Positions 32,503 to 41,612 of a DNA stretch of 64,000 nucleotides are shown here, piece by piece; position 1 is the first letter of the stretch; every line of letters begins with the position of its first letter. Position numbers and translations under genes: made by a program. The notes under the pieces are model-generated. The model was not told where the DNA came from, ran no database searches, and saw only the letters and a program-made list of their open reading frames with translations. Origin of the DNA: Azotimanducus sp965220185. GTDB lineage: Bacteria; Pseudomonadota; Gammaproteobacteria; Pseudomonadales; Azotimanducaceae. The stretch lies in contig OZ244807.1 in the NCBI GenBank assembly GCA_965220185.1, positions 2,480,001-2,544,000 of the forward strand. Direction: 5' to 3'.

Positions 32503-34877
32503 CCGGGTTGGCTCAAGGGCCCGCGCTGCGGCCCGCTTTCGCCAGCGTCCGCCTGAGCGGCCTGATCTGCGACGATTTGGTGAACCGGTGCGTCGAGGAA
32601 GCGGACGCGCTGGTCGAGGAATACTTCTACGATCACGTCGAGTTCTTGATCGACTCGCCGGGAGGCAGCGCCGCCAGCGTGTTCTATCTACTTGAGGCGT
32701 TCGACCGCTGGCGGAAGGCGGGGGTGCGGATCGACACCCGGGCACTGACCAACGCGGAGAGTGCCGGCGCCTTGGCGTTGTCCTTGGGCGACAACAGGCG
32801 TGCCGCCATGACTTCGCGGCTGCTCTACCACAGCGCGAGGTTTGTGCCGCAGGGCAATTCGGTCCTGACGGCATCAAATATGGGGAGCGAAGAGCGGCGG
32901 CTCGCCGAGCTCGACCGGACGATACTTGGGCGGCTCGCCGAGCGGGCCTGCCGGATCGACCGGGAAAGCTGGATGGAGCACTTGCTCAACCAGCCCGCCG
33001 GACTGGAAGAGGCAGGGTTCAATAATCGGCGCATTTGCACGCACCTATTCCAAGCGCCCCCGGCTTCCGCCGGACCGGACGAAATGGCGGTGGAAACGCC
33101 CGCAGGGGAAATTTCCGCCGGTTTGCCCGTTGATTCGGATGCGACCCTGAAAAAGCGCATGGCCGACGTGTTGAAGTCCGAGGCGGACGAAGAGTCCGCC
33201 CGGGCGCGCTTCTTCAGCATCTACAGGAATCTGTTCGCCTTGAATATGGAGATCAGCGCGGCGACGGCGAAGTCGCTCGGGCTTATCGATGCGGTCGGAG
33301 AGGACGACCCCAACCCGCTGCGGGCGTTGCACCATGCCCGGGAACCTGCCCAAAGGCTGAGGCTGCCGGATAGCAGCCGCCTGGACATCCCCGAGTGGGA
33401 CGCGATCCGCCCGGACGGCGTGCCCGTTGAGACACTGACGCGCCACACTTTGATCCTGGGCGAGACTGGATCGGGTAAGACGGCCTCCGGGGTGCTGCCG
33501 GTCGTTCGCGCCGCCCTCGGAAAGATGGGCCGGGATCGCGCGGGCCGCGCGGTCGGGTGCTTGGTCATCATCGATCCAAAACGCGACATCGCGCCTGCGC
33601 TCGACGGCGCGGTCGGGGCGGACATCCGCCGCCTCGCCATGAGCAGCGGTCAGGAGGGGGAGCGCGTCCGCCTCGACCTGATGGCCGGGAACCCCATCGA
33701 CCTGTCAGCGCCGGACCTGCAGCAGGCTGCCCGGGGCATCCTGAACAAAGCGGCCTCGATTGATCCGAACAACCCGATGAAAACCTTGTTGTTGGAGGAA
33801 GGAGCGGCCGCGGCGAACGATAGGTTCTGGCAGCAACAAGGCGCGGAGTTCGGGCTGGTGTTCCTCGAAATGGCCCTCATCCTACTGAACCTGTTCAGCG
33901 ACTATGACTATAAGGAAGCCTCCGGGCGGCTGGACAAGATCGACGGGCGGTTGCGGGCCTTCCTGAAGCACCGCGATGCCGGCACGAACGTGCTGTTTCT
34001 GGCCAACCACTTGCTGAGCGAGTTCAACGGCACGCGCTCGCCGGGCAATTTGTCCATATTGGGCAGCCTGGCCGAATCGCTGGCCGCCCCGGAGCGGCTC
34101 GACAACCAGCGGGCCGTCTCGCAGATCAAGGCGTGGAAGACGAGGACCGAGCGGCTGGAAGGCTACAGGCAGGAGCTGCGACTGTACACCAGCATCGCCG
34201 CATGCTCCGACGGGTGCTTCATGCAGTTCTGCGCGCCGGACGCTGCGGAGTCGCTCTATTTCGGGTGCGAGCCGATCACTGCGCAGCAGCCCTCCGAGTG
34301 CCTCGACCTCGGCGCGCTCGTGTCGCCGGACATCTCCCGCCCGCAGGTGCTGCTGATCCAGCCGGACATCCAGCGGAACGATGGGGTGCTGCTCCCCCGG
34401 GCGTTCAAAGCGGCGTTCTTCCAAGCGGTGCTGCGCGATCCCGCTAGGGGCGCGCCGGACGCTGCGGACGCCCCGCTGGTCGGCTATGTGGCTGACGAGT
34501 TCCACCGGTTCATCACTGCCGACCTGCGCCACGGGGAGCAGTCGTTTCTCGACACCTGTCGGTCGTTCGGGGCTTTCTGCGTCCTTTCGTGCCAGTCGGT
34601 ATCGAGTCTCGACCACGCGCTGCGCGGGATTGGTGTCGGCGTGTCAACGGAATCGTCCATCCGCGTTTTGCTCGCCAACACCGGCACCAAGCTGTTCTTC
34701 AGATCGACGGAACAAGAGACCCAAAGGTTGCTGCACGATGTCGTGCCGACGGGCCAGTGGGGATCGCCACTTGATCGCCGGCCTGTCGCCACCCTGCAGA
34801 CCGGCGAGTGCTACGCGATGCTTACCGGCGGGCAGATCGCTAGGCGGCAACTCGGCTGGGTGGACTTGCGGAAATAG
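32499..34877 (+). CDS. Fusion of a ClpP-class serine protease with a VirD4/TraG-like ATPase
   Basis: A 792-residue protein (ATG 32499; a GTG at 32490 is also in frame). Residues ~10-275 have the ClpP fold: oxyanion strand FLIDSPGGSAAS (SPGG 53-56), nucleophile Ser88 in NAESAGALAL, His111 in LLYHSARF, and a likely third residue Asp264 in SLGLIDAVG. Spacings resemble ClpP. An extra helical, charged segment (about 130-240) is inserted. Residues ~300-790 are a P-loop ATPase: Walker A GETGSGKT (321-328), FLANHLLSEF, Walker B GYVADEFHRF, then FCVLSCQSVSSLDHAL and NTGTKLFFRSTEQET, as in type IV coupling proteins (VirD4/TraG/TraM-recognition). No membrane helices replace those of VirD4. This combination is not one I know. 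The role is open: a protease coupled to a DNA- or protein-translocating motor is an inference. Confidence 0.85.
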   Translation: MTGLAQGPALRPAFASVRLSGLICDDLVNRCVEEADALVEEYFYDHVEFLIDSPGGSAASVFYLLEAFDRWRKAGVRIDTRALTNAESAGALALSLGDNRRAAMTSRLLYHSARFVPQGNSVLTASNMGSEERRLAELDRTILGRLAERACRIDRESWMEHLLNQPAGLEEAGFNNRRICTHLFQAPPASAGPDEMAVETPAGEISAGLPVDSDATLKKRMADVLKSEADEESARARFFSIYRNLFALNMEISAATAKSLGLIDAVGEDDPNPLRALHHAREPAQRLRLPDSSRLDIPEWDAIRPDGVPVETLTRHTLILGETGSGKTASGVLPVVRAALGKMGRDRAGRAVGCLVIIDPKRDIAPALDGAVGADIRRLAMSSGQEGERVRLDLMAGNPIDLSAPDLQQAARGILNKAASIDPNNPMKTLLLEEGAAAANDRFWQQQGAEFGLVFLEMALILLNLFSDYDYKEASGRLDKIDGRLRAFLKHRDAGTNVLFLANHLLSEFNGTRSPGNLSILGSLAESLAAPERLDNQRAVSQIKAWKTRTERLEGYRQELRLYTSIAACSDGCFMQFCAPDAAESLYFGCEPITAQQPSECLDLGALVSPDISRPQVLLIQPDIQRNDGVLLPRAFKAAFFQAVLRDPARGAPDAADAPLVGYVADEFHRFITADLRHGEQSFLDTCRSFGAFCVLSCQSVSSLDHALRGIGVGVSTESSIRVLLANTGTKLFFRSTEQETQRLLHDVVPTGQWGSPLDRRPVATLQTGECYAMLTGGQIARRQLGWVDLRK

Positions 34878-35047
34878 GGCGCGGCATGTCCCGCCGTTCG
34901 CGCATTGCGGAGATACGAAACAGGACCGGGAAGAAAGCCGCTTAGCCGGACTTCGACCCGCCTCATTTCAAGAACGGCGCATCTGGCAAGCCCGGCCTTC
35001 AGGAATAGACGGGGCAAAGCCGTAGCCCGTCAGTTGTGGTTTTCGCA

Positions 35048-35626
35048 CTAAGGCGCTCCCATTGCTTCCGCCCATCTTGGCGTCTCAGCGAATCGCTCGG
35101 CCACGCTGAACCCTTTGAGCCATGCGAATATCTTCGGGCGGTGGCCGGAATCAATGAGGAAAGTGTGATCGCATTGCGGCGAGAACGCCGACGCCGCAGC
35201 CAGCGTGTTCTCGTATAGCTCGGGTGTCTCGTCCGCTAGCCTCGATAGGCCGCCGATGGATTTGAGATAACGCTTGGTGTGCCCTAATCCGGTGAACAAT
35301 ACCACGCACGGGCAGCCAATCCCTTTGGTGTGAAGCGACTTGGCGAACGGCGCGAAGCTGTCGGCCATCGAATGCGCCTCGTCGATATGAATGACCACCC
35401 GGAGGTTGCGGAAAGCTCGCTCATCTACCTTCTTCTCCACTATTTCGCCGAGTTTTTCTTTTCCCCGGAGCGCGGCCGTGACGCTCGCTATGTCCTTCAT
35501 CACGCCGGCCAGCCTGCGCTCGGACACGGCGGCTTTGCGGATGGCGACGGCCAGACGCTGCGGCGTGAATTCGTCGGAGTCCGAAAATTTCACGAACACG
35601 GTATTGTTGTCGCATTGCCCCGCCAA
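35048..35626 (-). pseudogene. AAA-type ATPase remnant lacking its Walker A part
   Basis: The minus frame encodes about 192 residues: VMKDIASVTAALRGKEKLGE, then Walker B-like RVVIHIDEAHSMADSF and CVVLFTGLGHTKRYLKSIGG with an arginine-rich C-terminus. This is the back half of a P-loop ATPase with a DEAH-type Walker B. No Walker A exists in the frame. The same frame upstream meets a TGA near 35651, and the open stretch beyond it (to 35857) shows no P-loop. I conclude the gene is truncated or broken. It is convergent with the fusion gene and similarly GC-rich, so it belongs to the same foreign block. Confidence 0.6.
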
Positions 35627-35971
35627 GTGGGCGGCCAGCGGCGAACTGGTTCAGAAAGCAAGCGATGGCCGCTCTTTGCACGGTAGTGTCATGCGGTAGC
35701 TGGTGAGCTTGAAAGGAAGAAGGCGGAATCCGAGGTCGCAAAATACATCAGCGAATAACCAGTCGCCTAGCTTCTGGTCTGCGACGCTATGGCGGGATTG
35801 CGCTGATTTCGTGCCCCGCTGATTGGTGAAGGCGCTAGACGCTGGTTGGTTCTGCACTCCGCTCCCTCTCGCTCACTCCTATCTCGGATGGATAGGCGGA
35901 TAAAGCGTTTTTCCCATCGTGTTAGAGTCCGCAGCAACCAGCACGCAGAGATCTTCCAATTGGAACCCGCC

Positions 35972-36256
35972 GTGACAGTTCAAGATTTCTTGCCGTGGGG
36001 CACGCTTGCGGCTATAACCATAGGTATTGTTTGGATCGTTATTCAGAACGTGAGCTCGAAGCTCAGTTCGCAAATAGAGGCCACTAATGTTCGCATAGAA
36101 GCCGTTGGGAAAGTTGGCGAGTCCAACATCGCCCGCATAGAAGATGTGGTGAAAGCGGGAACGGAGGAATATAAACAGTTCCGCAGCGAAATCGCCGACA
36201 CCAACAAGCGCCTCGACGATCTGTTCCAGCATCTTCTCAATACCTCCAAGCAATGA
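35972..36256 (+). CDS. Small single-span membrane protein with coiled coil
   Basis: From the GTG at 35972 the product has 94 residues: TVQDFLPWGTLAAITIGIVW (membrane segment about residues 9-27) followed by a long polar helix with regular heptads (SSKLSSQIEATNVRIEAVGK ... SEIADTNKRLDDLFQHLLNT). The frame is open to 35846 but that part looks unlikely to be coding. It has the layout of a membrane-anchored coiled-coil accessory protein; function unknown. It is the last gene I can support in the foreign block. Confidence 0.5.
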   Translation: MTVQDFLPWGTLAAITIGIVWIVIQNVSSKLSSQIEATNVRIEAVGKVGESNIARIEDVVKAGTEEYKQFRSEIADTNKRLDDLFQHLLNTSKQ

Positions 36257-37094
36257 GCGGCCCGAACTAGTAAGCAACACTTACAAGTTCAACTTTTCTT
36301 CCCGCCAGTCCTGCCGCACGCGGGCCCGCTATCTTGCTTACGGAGTCGCGGGAGCCTTGCCTGCGGATATTTCCACAGCAGGGGGCAACCGCCCGCTCGT
36401 AGTTCAGGCGGCGGCGTTTAGGTTTCGGCGCTTTGTCGGCTTCGGCATCAAGCCGCGCCCTTGCGCGTGCGGGCGCATGAGGCTTTCACCCGCCGCTTCC
36501 ATACTTTGGTGAGGTTGGTGTGGTCGCCAGCATCGCCCACATTGAACATCTGGGCTCTATCGGTGAGGCAGGTCTCGCCGTAGCCCCGGTATCCGTCTTT
36601 GACGCGCCGAGATTTTGCCTTCACTCCGATGTCCCTGCCATGCTGTTGCTGGCTGGTCAGGTGCTGCGGAGTTCGGATCAGATCGCAGCGGATGGCGCAG
36701 AGAAACTCGCTCATGCGAGGAAGTGGGGAGGGGCATCGGGGAGGGGCGGCAGCCCATCCCTGATTCGGGGGTTGGGGTTATCAGGGGAGGGGGCAGGCAG
36801 CCTCCGCCCTTGAGCGGGTTTGGGGTCGCGGGGAAGGGTTGGCCCTGCCCCGTGCGGGAGAGGGTTGAGCCTTTCCTGAATGATGAGAGCGGGAGCGAAC
36901 CTCGGAGCGGATCGCATCACGCACCGAGAAAGCTCCGGCCTTGCCGGAGCGGAGGGCAAAACTTTGCCCTAAATAAACCCACTTGGAGTATTTCCGGCTT
37001 GCTTCGCCGCCTTCAATCCTCGCAAGTGGGCCAACAGGGGAAAAGGATTGATACCTAAGTCCACCCTTGCCCGCATGACTGCCTGTTCAGTTGA
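36257..37094. other. Low-coding, G-rich stretch at the right part of the island
   Basis: No convincing gene is seen. The minus-strand frame 36448-36714 (88 residues, CLTDRAQMFNVGDAGDHTNL) could be a gene remnant, but nothing supports it. From 36715 to 36900 the plus strand is very G-rich with runs of GGG and GGGG, then a group of hairpins follows (36932-37030). The base composition differs from both the island operon and the chromosome. Confidence 0.4.
36932..37030. other. Three hairpins in a row
   Basis: GCTCCGGC/GCCGGAGC at 36932-36950 (8-bp stem, loop CTT), AGGGCAAA/TTTGCCCT at 36953-36970, and CCCACTTG (about 36978-36985) with CAAGTGGG at 37023-37030, enclosing a 37-nt loop. The first two are short, stable and close together. 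They resemble terminators without T-runs. Confidence 0.55.
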
Positions 37095-37426
37095 CTAGCG
37101 CTCTGTCAAACTAAAAAAGAGGTATCAGCGTACCCACAAGCGCCCAGATGCAAGGCGCGGCCCGCAGGAAATACCCCGCCGCAAACGCCAAGGGCCGCAA
37201 CGGCGCCTTCAGCCAGAAGGCGCGAGGGGCACCCTCGCAAGAATGTCGGTGGGCGCTTGTGGGCGCACCCTCCGGGTGGCTGCGGGCAGCCCCCGTGCCG
37301 CTGCGGGCAGCCCCCGTGTGGCGTTGCGCCGCTTGGCAATATGCCCGATATTCCCTGCGCGACGCGCCTTGCACGAAAACTGCCCGCAGCCACTGATACC
37401 TCTTTTTTAGTTTGACGGAGCACTAG
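37095..37426. mobile_element. 332-bp MITE-like element with 34-bp terminal inverted repeats
   Basis: The left end (37095-37128) and right end (37393-37426) are inverted repeats of 34 bp with two mismatches. The inner 24 bp, starting GTCAAACTAAAAAAGAGGTA, are perfect. Both outer edges are CTAG, which could be a 4-bp target duplication of the IS5 type. The interior is GC-rich with direct repeats (GCTGCGGGCAGCCCCCGTG appears twice with slight change near 37280-37320). There is no transposase, so it must move in trans, if at all. Open frames inside are ignored. Confidence 0.8.
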
Positions 37427-37519
37427 CGGGGCAAGCAGGACATTCGAGATGAACAATCCCACAGTTGGCATCAGAGGTCAATGATGTCCATGTTCCACAT
37501 GTTCGATAGGAAAGCGAGA

Positions 37520-38329
37520 TCATTCCGTCCAGCAATAGTCTGATGCCAGCATTGATGCGTCGGCGCAGGCGAGGAAGCTGGTATTGAGGAACGTTTCGCG
37601 CGGCTGGTAGGACAGCTTCGACCCATCAGGCGCCCACACCACGCCGCCAGCGGCTTCAAGCACTGCTTGCCCGGCGGCAGTATCCCATTGCGATGTAGGC
37701 CCGAGACGCGGGTAGATATCCGCTCGATCAGCAGCCAAAGCGCAGAACTTCAACGAACTGCCAAACGCAAGCGCATCGATGCGTCCAAATTTCGCCTCGA
37801 TGCGCTCGATGTAGGCTTCCAATTCCGATGTCCGATGGCTCTTGCTTGCTACCACGCGAAGGGGTTTGCCAATCGCGCTCACCCCTAGTCTGCGCTTGCC
37901 GCCTTCCGGCGTATGCACATACGCATGACCGCCGTCCGCATCGCCCACATACATCTCACCGCTTACCGGCACATGCACAATGCCAAGCACGCTACGCCCA
38001 GCTTCGATGAGCGCGATATTGACGGTGAAATCCGAGCCTCCGGCAGCGTACTCGCGCGTCCCATCCAACGGATCGATCAAATACCAGCGCTGCCACCCAC
38101 GCCGCTCCTGCAGGCTCGGCAGTTCGCCTTCCTCGGAAATAATCGGGATATCAGGCGTCAAACGCGCAATGCCATCGACGAGTATGCGATGCGCACGAAG
38201 ATCGGCTTCGGTGACCGGCGATCGATCAGCCTTGTCGGTGACGCGAAAGCCTTGCTTGCGCACTTCGAGCGTGGCACGGCCAGCGGCTTCGGCAAGCTCG
38301 CAAAGCGCCTGCACTTGCGCTCTGTTCAT
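37520..38329 (-). CDS. cysQ: 3'(2'),5'-bisphosphate nucleotidase CysQ
   Basis: A 269-residue Mg2+-dependent phosphatase of the inositol monophosphatase fold, which converts PAP to AMP and protects against PAP build-up during sulfate assimilation. Metal-binding motifs are KADRSPVTEADLRAH, ISEEGE, and LIDPLDGTREYAAGGSDFTVNIALI. The C-terminal motif WDTAAGQAVLEAAGGVVW is intact. Divergent from pckA. If the first gene of the window is a sulfotransferase, PAP recycling would be relevant, but the two loci are far apart. Confidence 0.93.
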   Translation of the reverse strand: MNRAQVQALCELAEAAGRATLEVRKQGFRVTDKADRSPVTEADLRAHRILVDGIARLTPDIPIISEEGELPSLQERRGWQRWYLIDPLDGTREYAAGGSDFTVNIALIEAGRSVLGIVHVPVSGEMYVGDADGGHAYVHTPEGGKRRLGVSAIGKPLRVVASKSHRTSELEAYIERIEAKFGRIDALAFGSSLKFCALAADRADIYPRLGPTSQWDTAAGQAVLEAAGGVVWAPDGSKLSYQPRETFLNTSFLACADASMLASDYCWTE

Positions 38330-38443
38330 TCATCCCCGCTCAAGCAAAACAACGCATGATACAGGCAAGGTCTGCAAAGGCTCCGCCAATCTCTGCTATA
38401 AAGACACTCTCATACGCTTTTGCCGACGGATCGATTGCCACCT

Positions 38444-40003
38444 ATGGGACACCCTCAACGTCATTCGCCACGCATTCTCACCGACCTGCCCTCCGCGCCT
38501 CTAGTGGAACTTGCGCTGTCAAGAGGCGAAGGCGTGTTTGCCGACAGCGGTGCCCTCGTCGTTGAAACCGGCGAGCGCACAGGCCGGTCGCCAAAAGACA
38601 AGTTCATCGTGCAGGACGCCATCACCGCAGAGACGGTCGATTGGGGCGAGATCAATCAGCCGACCACATTGGAAGTCATGCAAGCCCTCTGGAAGCGCGT
38701 CGAAGCCTACCTCGATCAGCATGAAACGCTGTTGAACCATCTGCATGTCGGTTCGGACAACCACCACTACCTGCCCGTCAAGGTGCGCACGCAATACGCA
38801 TGGCACGCGATCTTCGCACGCAATCTCTTCATTTGCCCGACCAAGTTCAATCCGCTCGACAAGTCGGTGTGGACGGTGATGAGCGCACCCGGCTTTGAGT
38901 GCGACCCGAAGCGAGACGGCACTAATTCAGACGCCGCGCTGATGATTGACTTCACCAACCAGCGGGTGCTGCTTGCCGGGCTTCGCTATGCCGGCGAGAT
39001 GAAGAAAAGCATGTTCTCGGTCTTGAACTTCATCCTGCCGGAGAGCGATGTCCTGCCAATGCACTGCTCCGCCAACATGAGCATGGAAGGCGATGTGACG
39101 CTGTTTTTCGGCCTTTCCGGCACTGGCAAAACCACTCTCTCGTCAGATCCCGACCGGCTCTTGATCGGCGACGATGAGCACGGCTGGGGCGAAGGCGTCG
39201 TGTTCAACTTTGAAGGCGGCTGCTACGCCAAGTGCATCAATTTGTCCTCAAAGACCGAGCCGGTGATTTTCGACGCCATTCGCTTCGGTGCCATCACCGA
39301 GAACCTCATCGTCGACGAGCACTCGCGCACACCTGATTTCACCAACGATTCCAAGACCGAGAACACGCGCGCCTGCTACCCCTTGAGCCATGTCGCGCAA
39401 GTCGCGGCGGGTGCTCGTGGCGGCGAGCCGAAGCACATCATCTTCTTGACCTGCGATGTCTCGGGCGTGCTGCCGCCGGTCTCAGTGCTGTCGCGTCCCG
39501 CAGCCGCCTATCACTTCCTGTCCGGCTACACTGCCAAGGTCGGCTCCACCGAAATCGGTTCGACGAGTGCGTACACCTCCACCTTCTCAGCGGGCTTCGG
39601 GCGCGCGTTTCTGCCGCGCCGTCCGAGCGAGTATGCGCGCCTCCTGATGAAGCGTATCAAGGCATTCGATTCGCAAGTCTATCTCGTGAATACGGGCTGG
39701 ACTGGCGGCGGCTACGGCATCGGACAGCGGTTCTCGATCCCGGACACGCGCGCGATCGTGCAAGCCATTGAGTCGGACAGCCTGCGCGGCGTGGCGACGC
39801 ATCATCTCGACAATCTCAATCTCGATATCCCTGTGCAGATCCCAACGCTTCGCCATCGCAAGACGGACCCGCGCGAGGCGTGGGCGGACAAAGCCGCCTA
39901 CGACCTTGCCGCATCGAAACTCATCGCCGAGTTCCAGCACAACTGCCAAACCATGCCAGGGCTTGATCAGGAGATTGTCAAGGCCGGCCCCGGCAACGGC
40001 TAG
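38444..40003 (+). CDS. pckA: Phosphoenolpyruvate carboxykinase (ATP)
   Basis: A 519-residue enzyme (from ATG 38444) converting oxaloacetate and ATP to PEP, the first step of gluconeogenesis. Motifs: GERTGRSPKDKFIV, the kinase-1a P-loop FFGLSGTGKTTLSSDP, the metal-binding GDDEHGW, and NFEGGCYAKCI. The frame also has a TTG at 38420, which I consider upstream of the true start. Length and motifs are those of the bacterial ATP-dependent type. It is followed 25 bp later by gshA. Confidence 0.96.
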   Translation: MGHPQRHSPRILTDLPSAPLVELALSRGEGVFADSGALVVETGERTGRSPKDKFIVQDAITAETVDWGEINQPTTLEVMQALWKRVEAYLDQHETLLNHLHVGSDNHHYLPVKVRTQYAWHAIFARNLFICPTKFNPLDKSVWTVMSAPGFECDPKRDGTNSDAALMIDFTNQRVLLAGLRYAGEMKKSMFSVLNFILPESDVLPMHCSANMSMEGDVTLFFGLSGTGKTTLSSDPDRLLIGDDEHGWGEGVVFNFEGGCYAKCINLSSKTEPVIFDAIRFGAITENLIVDEHSRTPDFTNDSKTENTRACYPLSHVAQVAAGARGGEPKHIIFLTCDVSGVLPPVSVLSRPAAAYHFLSGYTAKVGSTEIGSTSAYTSTFSAGFGRAFLPRRPSEYARLLMKRIKAFDSQVYLVNTGWTGGGYGIGQRFSIPDTRAIVQAIESDSLRGVATHHLDNLNLDIPVQIPTLRHRKTDPREAWADKAAYDLAASKLIAEFQHNCQTMPGLDQEIVKAGPGNG

Positions 40004-40028
40004 ACACTCCCTCCCAACCATCCCAATT

Positions 40029-41573
40029 ATGAACACGGCAGAGCGGACGAGCCGCATTCTTGGCCACGCATCCGGACTCGCCGCGCTGCGCAAGATTCGT
40101 CGAGGCATCGAAAAAGAAAGCATGCGCATGACGCCCGACGGCGAACTGGCGCGCACGCCGCATCCGCGCACACTCGGCAACCCGCTCACCCACCCGCACA
40201 TCACCACCGACTTTGCTGAAGCGCAGGTGGAGATTATCACCGGCGTTCATGAAGGCATTGATTCGTGCCTTGACGAGCTGCTGGGCCTCCACGCATTTGT
40301 CTATCAGCACCTCGCGTCGCGGGACGAACTCCTGTGGACATCGAGCATGCCGTGTTTGATTGGCGGCGAAGAGGAGATTCCCATCGCCGAGTACGGCAAC
40401 ACCAACGAAGGGCGCCTGAAGCATCTCTATCGCAAGAGCTTGACGATTCGCTACGGCACCAAGATGCAAACGGTGTCGGGCATTCACTACAACTTTTCCA
40501 TGCCGGCAGACCTGCTCACGGAAGCCTTCGGCGCGGCGACCCCGGCGTACATGCACCTGATTCGCAATGTCAACCGCTATGCGTGGCTATTGATGCTGCT
40601 GTTCGGCGCTTCCCCTGCGCTCTGCCACACCTTCTTGCAGCCGGGCGTCAAGCACAAGCTCAAGCGGTGGGACACGGGCACCCTGTATCGACCCTATGCC
40701 ACTTCACTGCGCATGGGACCGCTCGGCTACACTGGCCGCTCGCAGCGCAAGCTCTATGTCAGTTGCAATAGTTTCGAGGACTATTCGGACGCACTCATCA
40801 GAGCAATGAAGACGCCTTACGCACCGTTTTCACGGCTCGGGCTTTGGGACGACGGCGAGCGCCATCAGATGAATCTGAACCTGCTGCAGTTTGAAGCCGA
40901 ATACTACGGCAACATCCGCCCGAAGCGTTCGCCGAGGCAGGGTCAGCGTGCCTTTGAAGCGCTATTGCTCGACGGCATCGAGTACGTTGAGCTGCGCTGC
41001 GTGGACCTCAATCCCTACAATTTGATCGGACTCGACGAGGCGCAAGTGCGCTTCTTTGACGCATTCCTGCTCGCCTGTCTGATGATGGAATCGCCTGACG
41101 ACTCTCGCGCCGAGGCGCGCGAGAATCGACGAAACCAATGGCGTGTGGTGCGGTCGGGACGCTCGCCACGCCTACAGCTTGCCCGAGGCGGAGAAGGCAT
41201 TGACGGAAAAACCTGGGCGCTCGAACTCCTGCGCAACTGCGAAAGCGCCGCCGAGCTGCTTGATCAAGCCAATGAATCGAAAGATTTTTCCGCCGCCGTT
41301 GCCGCGCAGGTCGAGAAGATCCACGATCCAGACCGTATGCCGTCGGCGCGCATCCTGAACGAGTTCTTCCGTTCCAAACGCTCGTTCTTCAGCTACGCCA
41401 AGGAACTCGCCTTTGATACGCAGGCCGAGCTGCTCGCACATAGGATCACGCCGGAACAAGCGCAGCAGTTCACGTGCGAAGTGAAAGAGTCTCTCGAAGC
41501 CGCTGAACGCCTTGAACAGATGCCGCAATCAGACTTCAACGAGTTTGTCGATGCGTGGCTCGCGCGCGTGTGA
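40029..41573 (+). CDS. gshA: Glutamate-cysteine ligase (proteobacterial type)
   Basis: A 514-residue enzyme making gamma-glutamylcysteine, the first step of glutathione synthesis. Typical GshA segments are GIEKESMRMTPDGELARTPHP, TDFAEAQVEIITGVH, SSMPCLIG, GIHYNFSMP and YVELRCVDLNPYN. The ATG at 40029 is chosen; the open frame extends far upstream inside pckA and is rejected. The length matches the gammaproteobacterial family. Confidence 0.96.
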   Translation: MNTAERTSRILGHASGLAALRKIRRGIEKESMRMTPDGELARTPHPRTLGNPLTHPHITTDFAEAQVEIITGVHEGIDSCLDELLGLHAFVYQHLASRDELLWTSSMPCLIGGEEEIPIAEYGNTNEGRLKHLYRKSLTIRYGTKMQTVSGIHYNFSMPADLLTEAFGAATPAYMHLIRNVNRYAWLLMLLFGASPALCHTFLQPGVKHKLKRWDTGTLYRPYATSLRMGPLGYTGRSQRKLYVSCNSFEDYSDALIRAMKTPYAPFSRLGLWDDGERHQMNLNLLQFEAEYYGNIRPKRSPRQGQRAFEALLLDGIEYVELRCVDLNPYNLIGLDEAQVRFFDAFLLACLMMESPDDSRAEARENRRNQWRVVRSGRSPRLQLARGGEGIDGKTWALELLRNCESAAELLDQANESKDFSAAVAAQVEKIHDPDRMPSARILNEFFRSKRSFFSYAKELAFDTQAELLAHRITPEQAQQFTCEVKESLEAAERLEQMPQSDFNEFVDAWLARV

Positions 41574-41612
41574 ACGTGTGAAAATGCCGCCTCTGCGCAG
41601 CCATCTCCGATC

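Noticed and set aside
36448..36714. 88-codon minus-strand frame
   Set aside because: No ribosome site or recognisable family, and it lies in a stretch of odd composition; mentioned under the intergenic entry only.
37106..37471. Open frames of 80-120 codons inside the MITE
   Set aside because: They arise from GC-rich repetitive sequence with no start signal and no domain; the inverted repeats explain the region.
31722..37519. Classic tmRNA-3'-end island with attR
   Set aside because: No second copy of the ssrA 3' sequence (GGGTTCGATTCCCGCC) was found by eye before cysQ, and there is no integrase gene.
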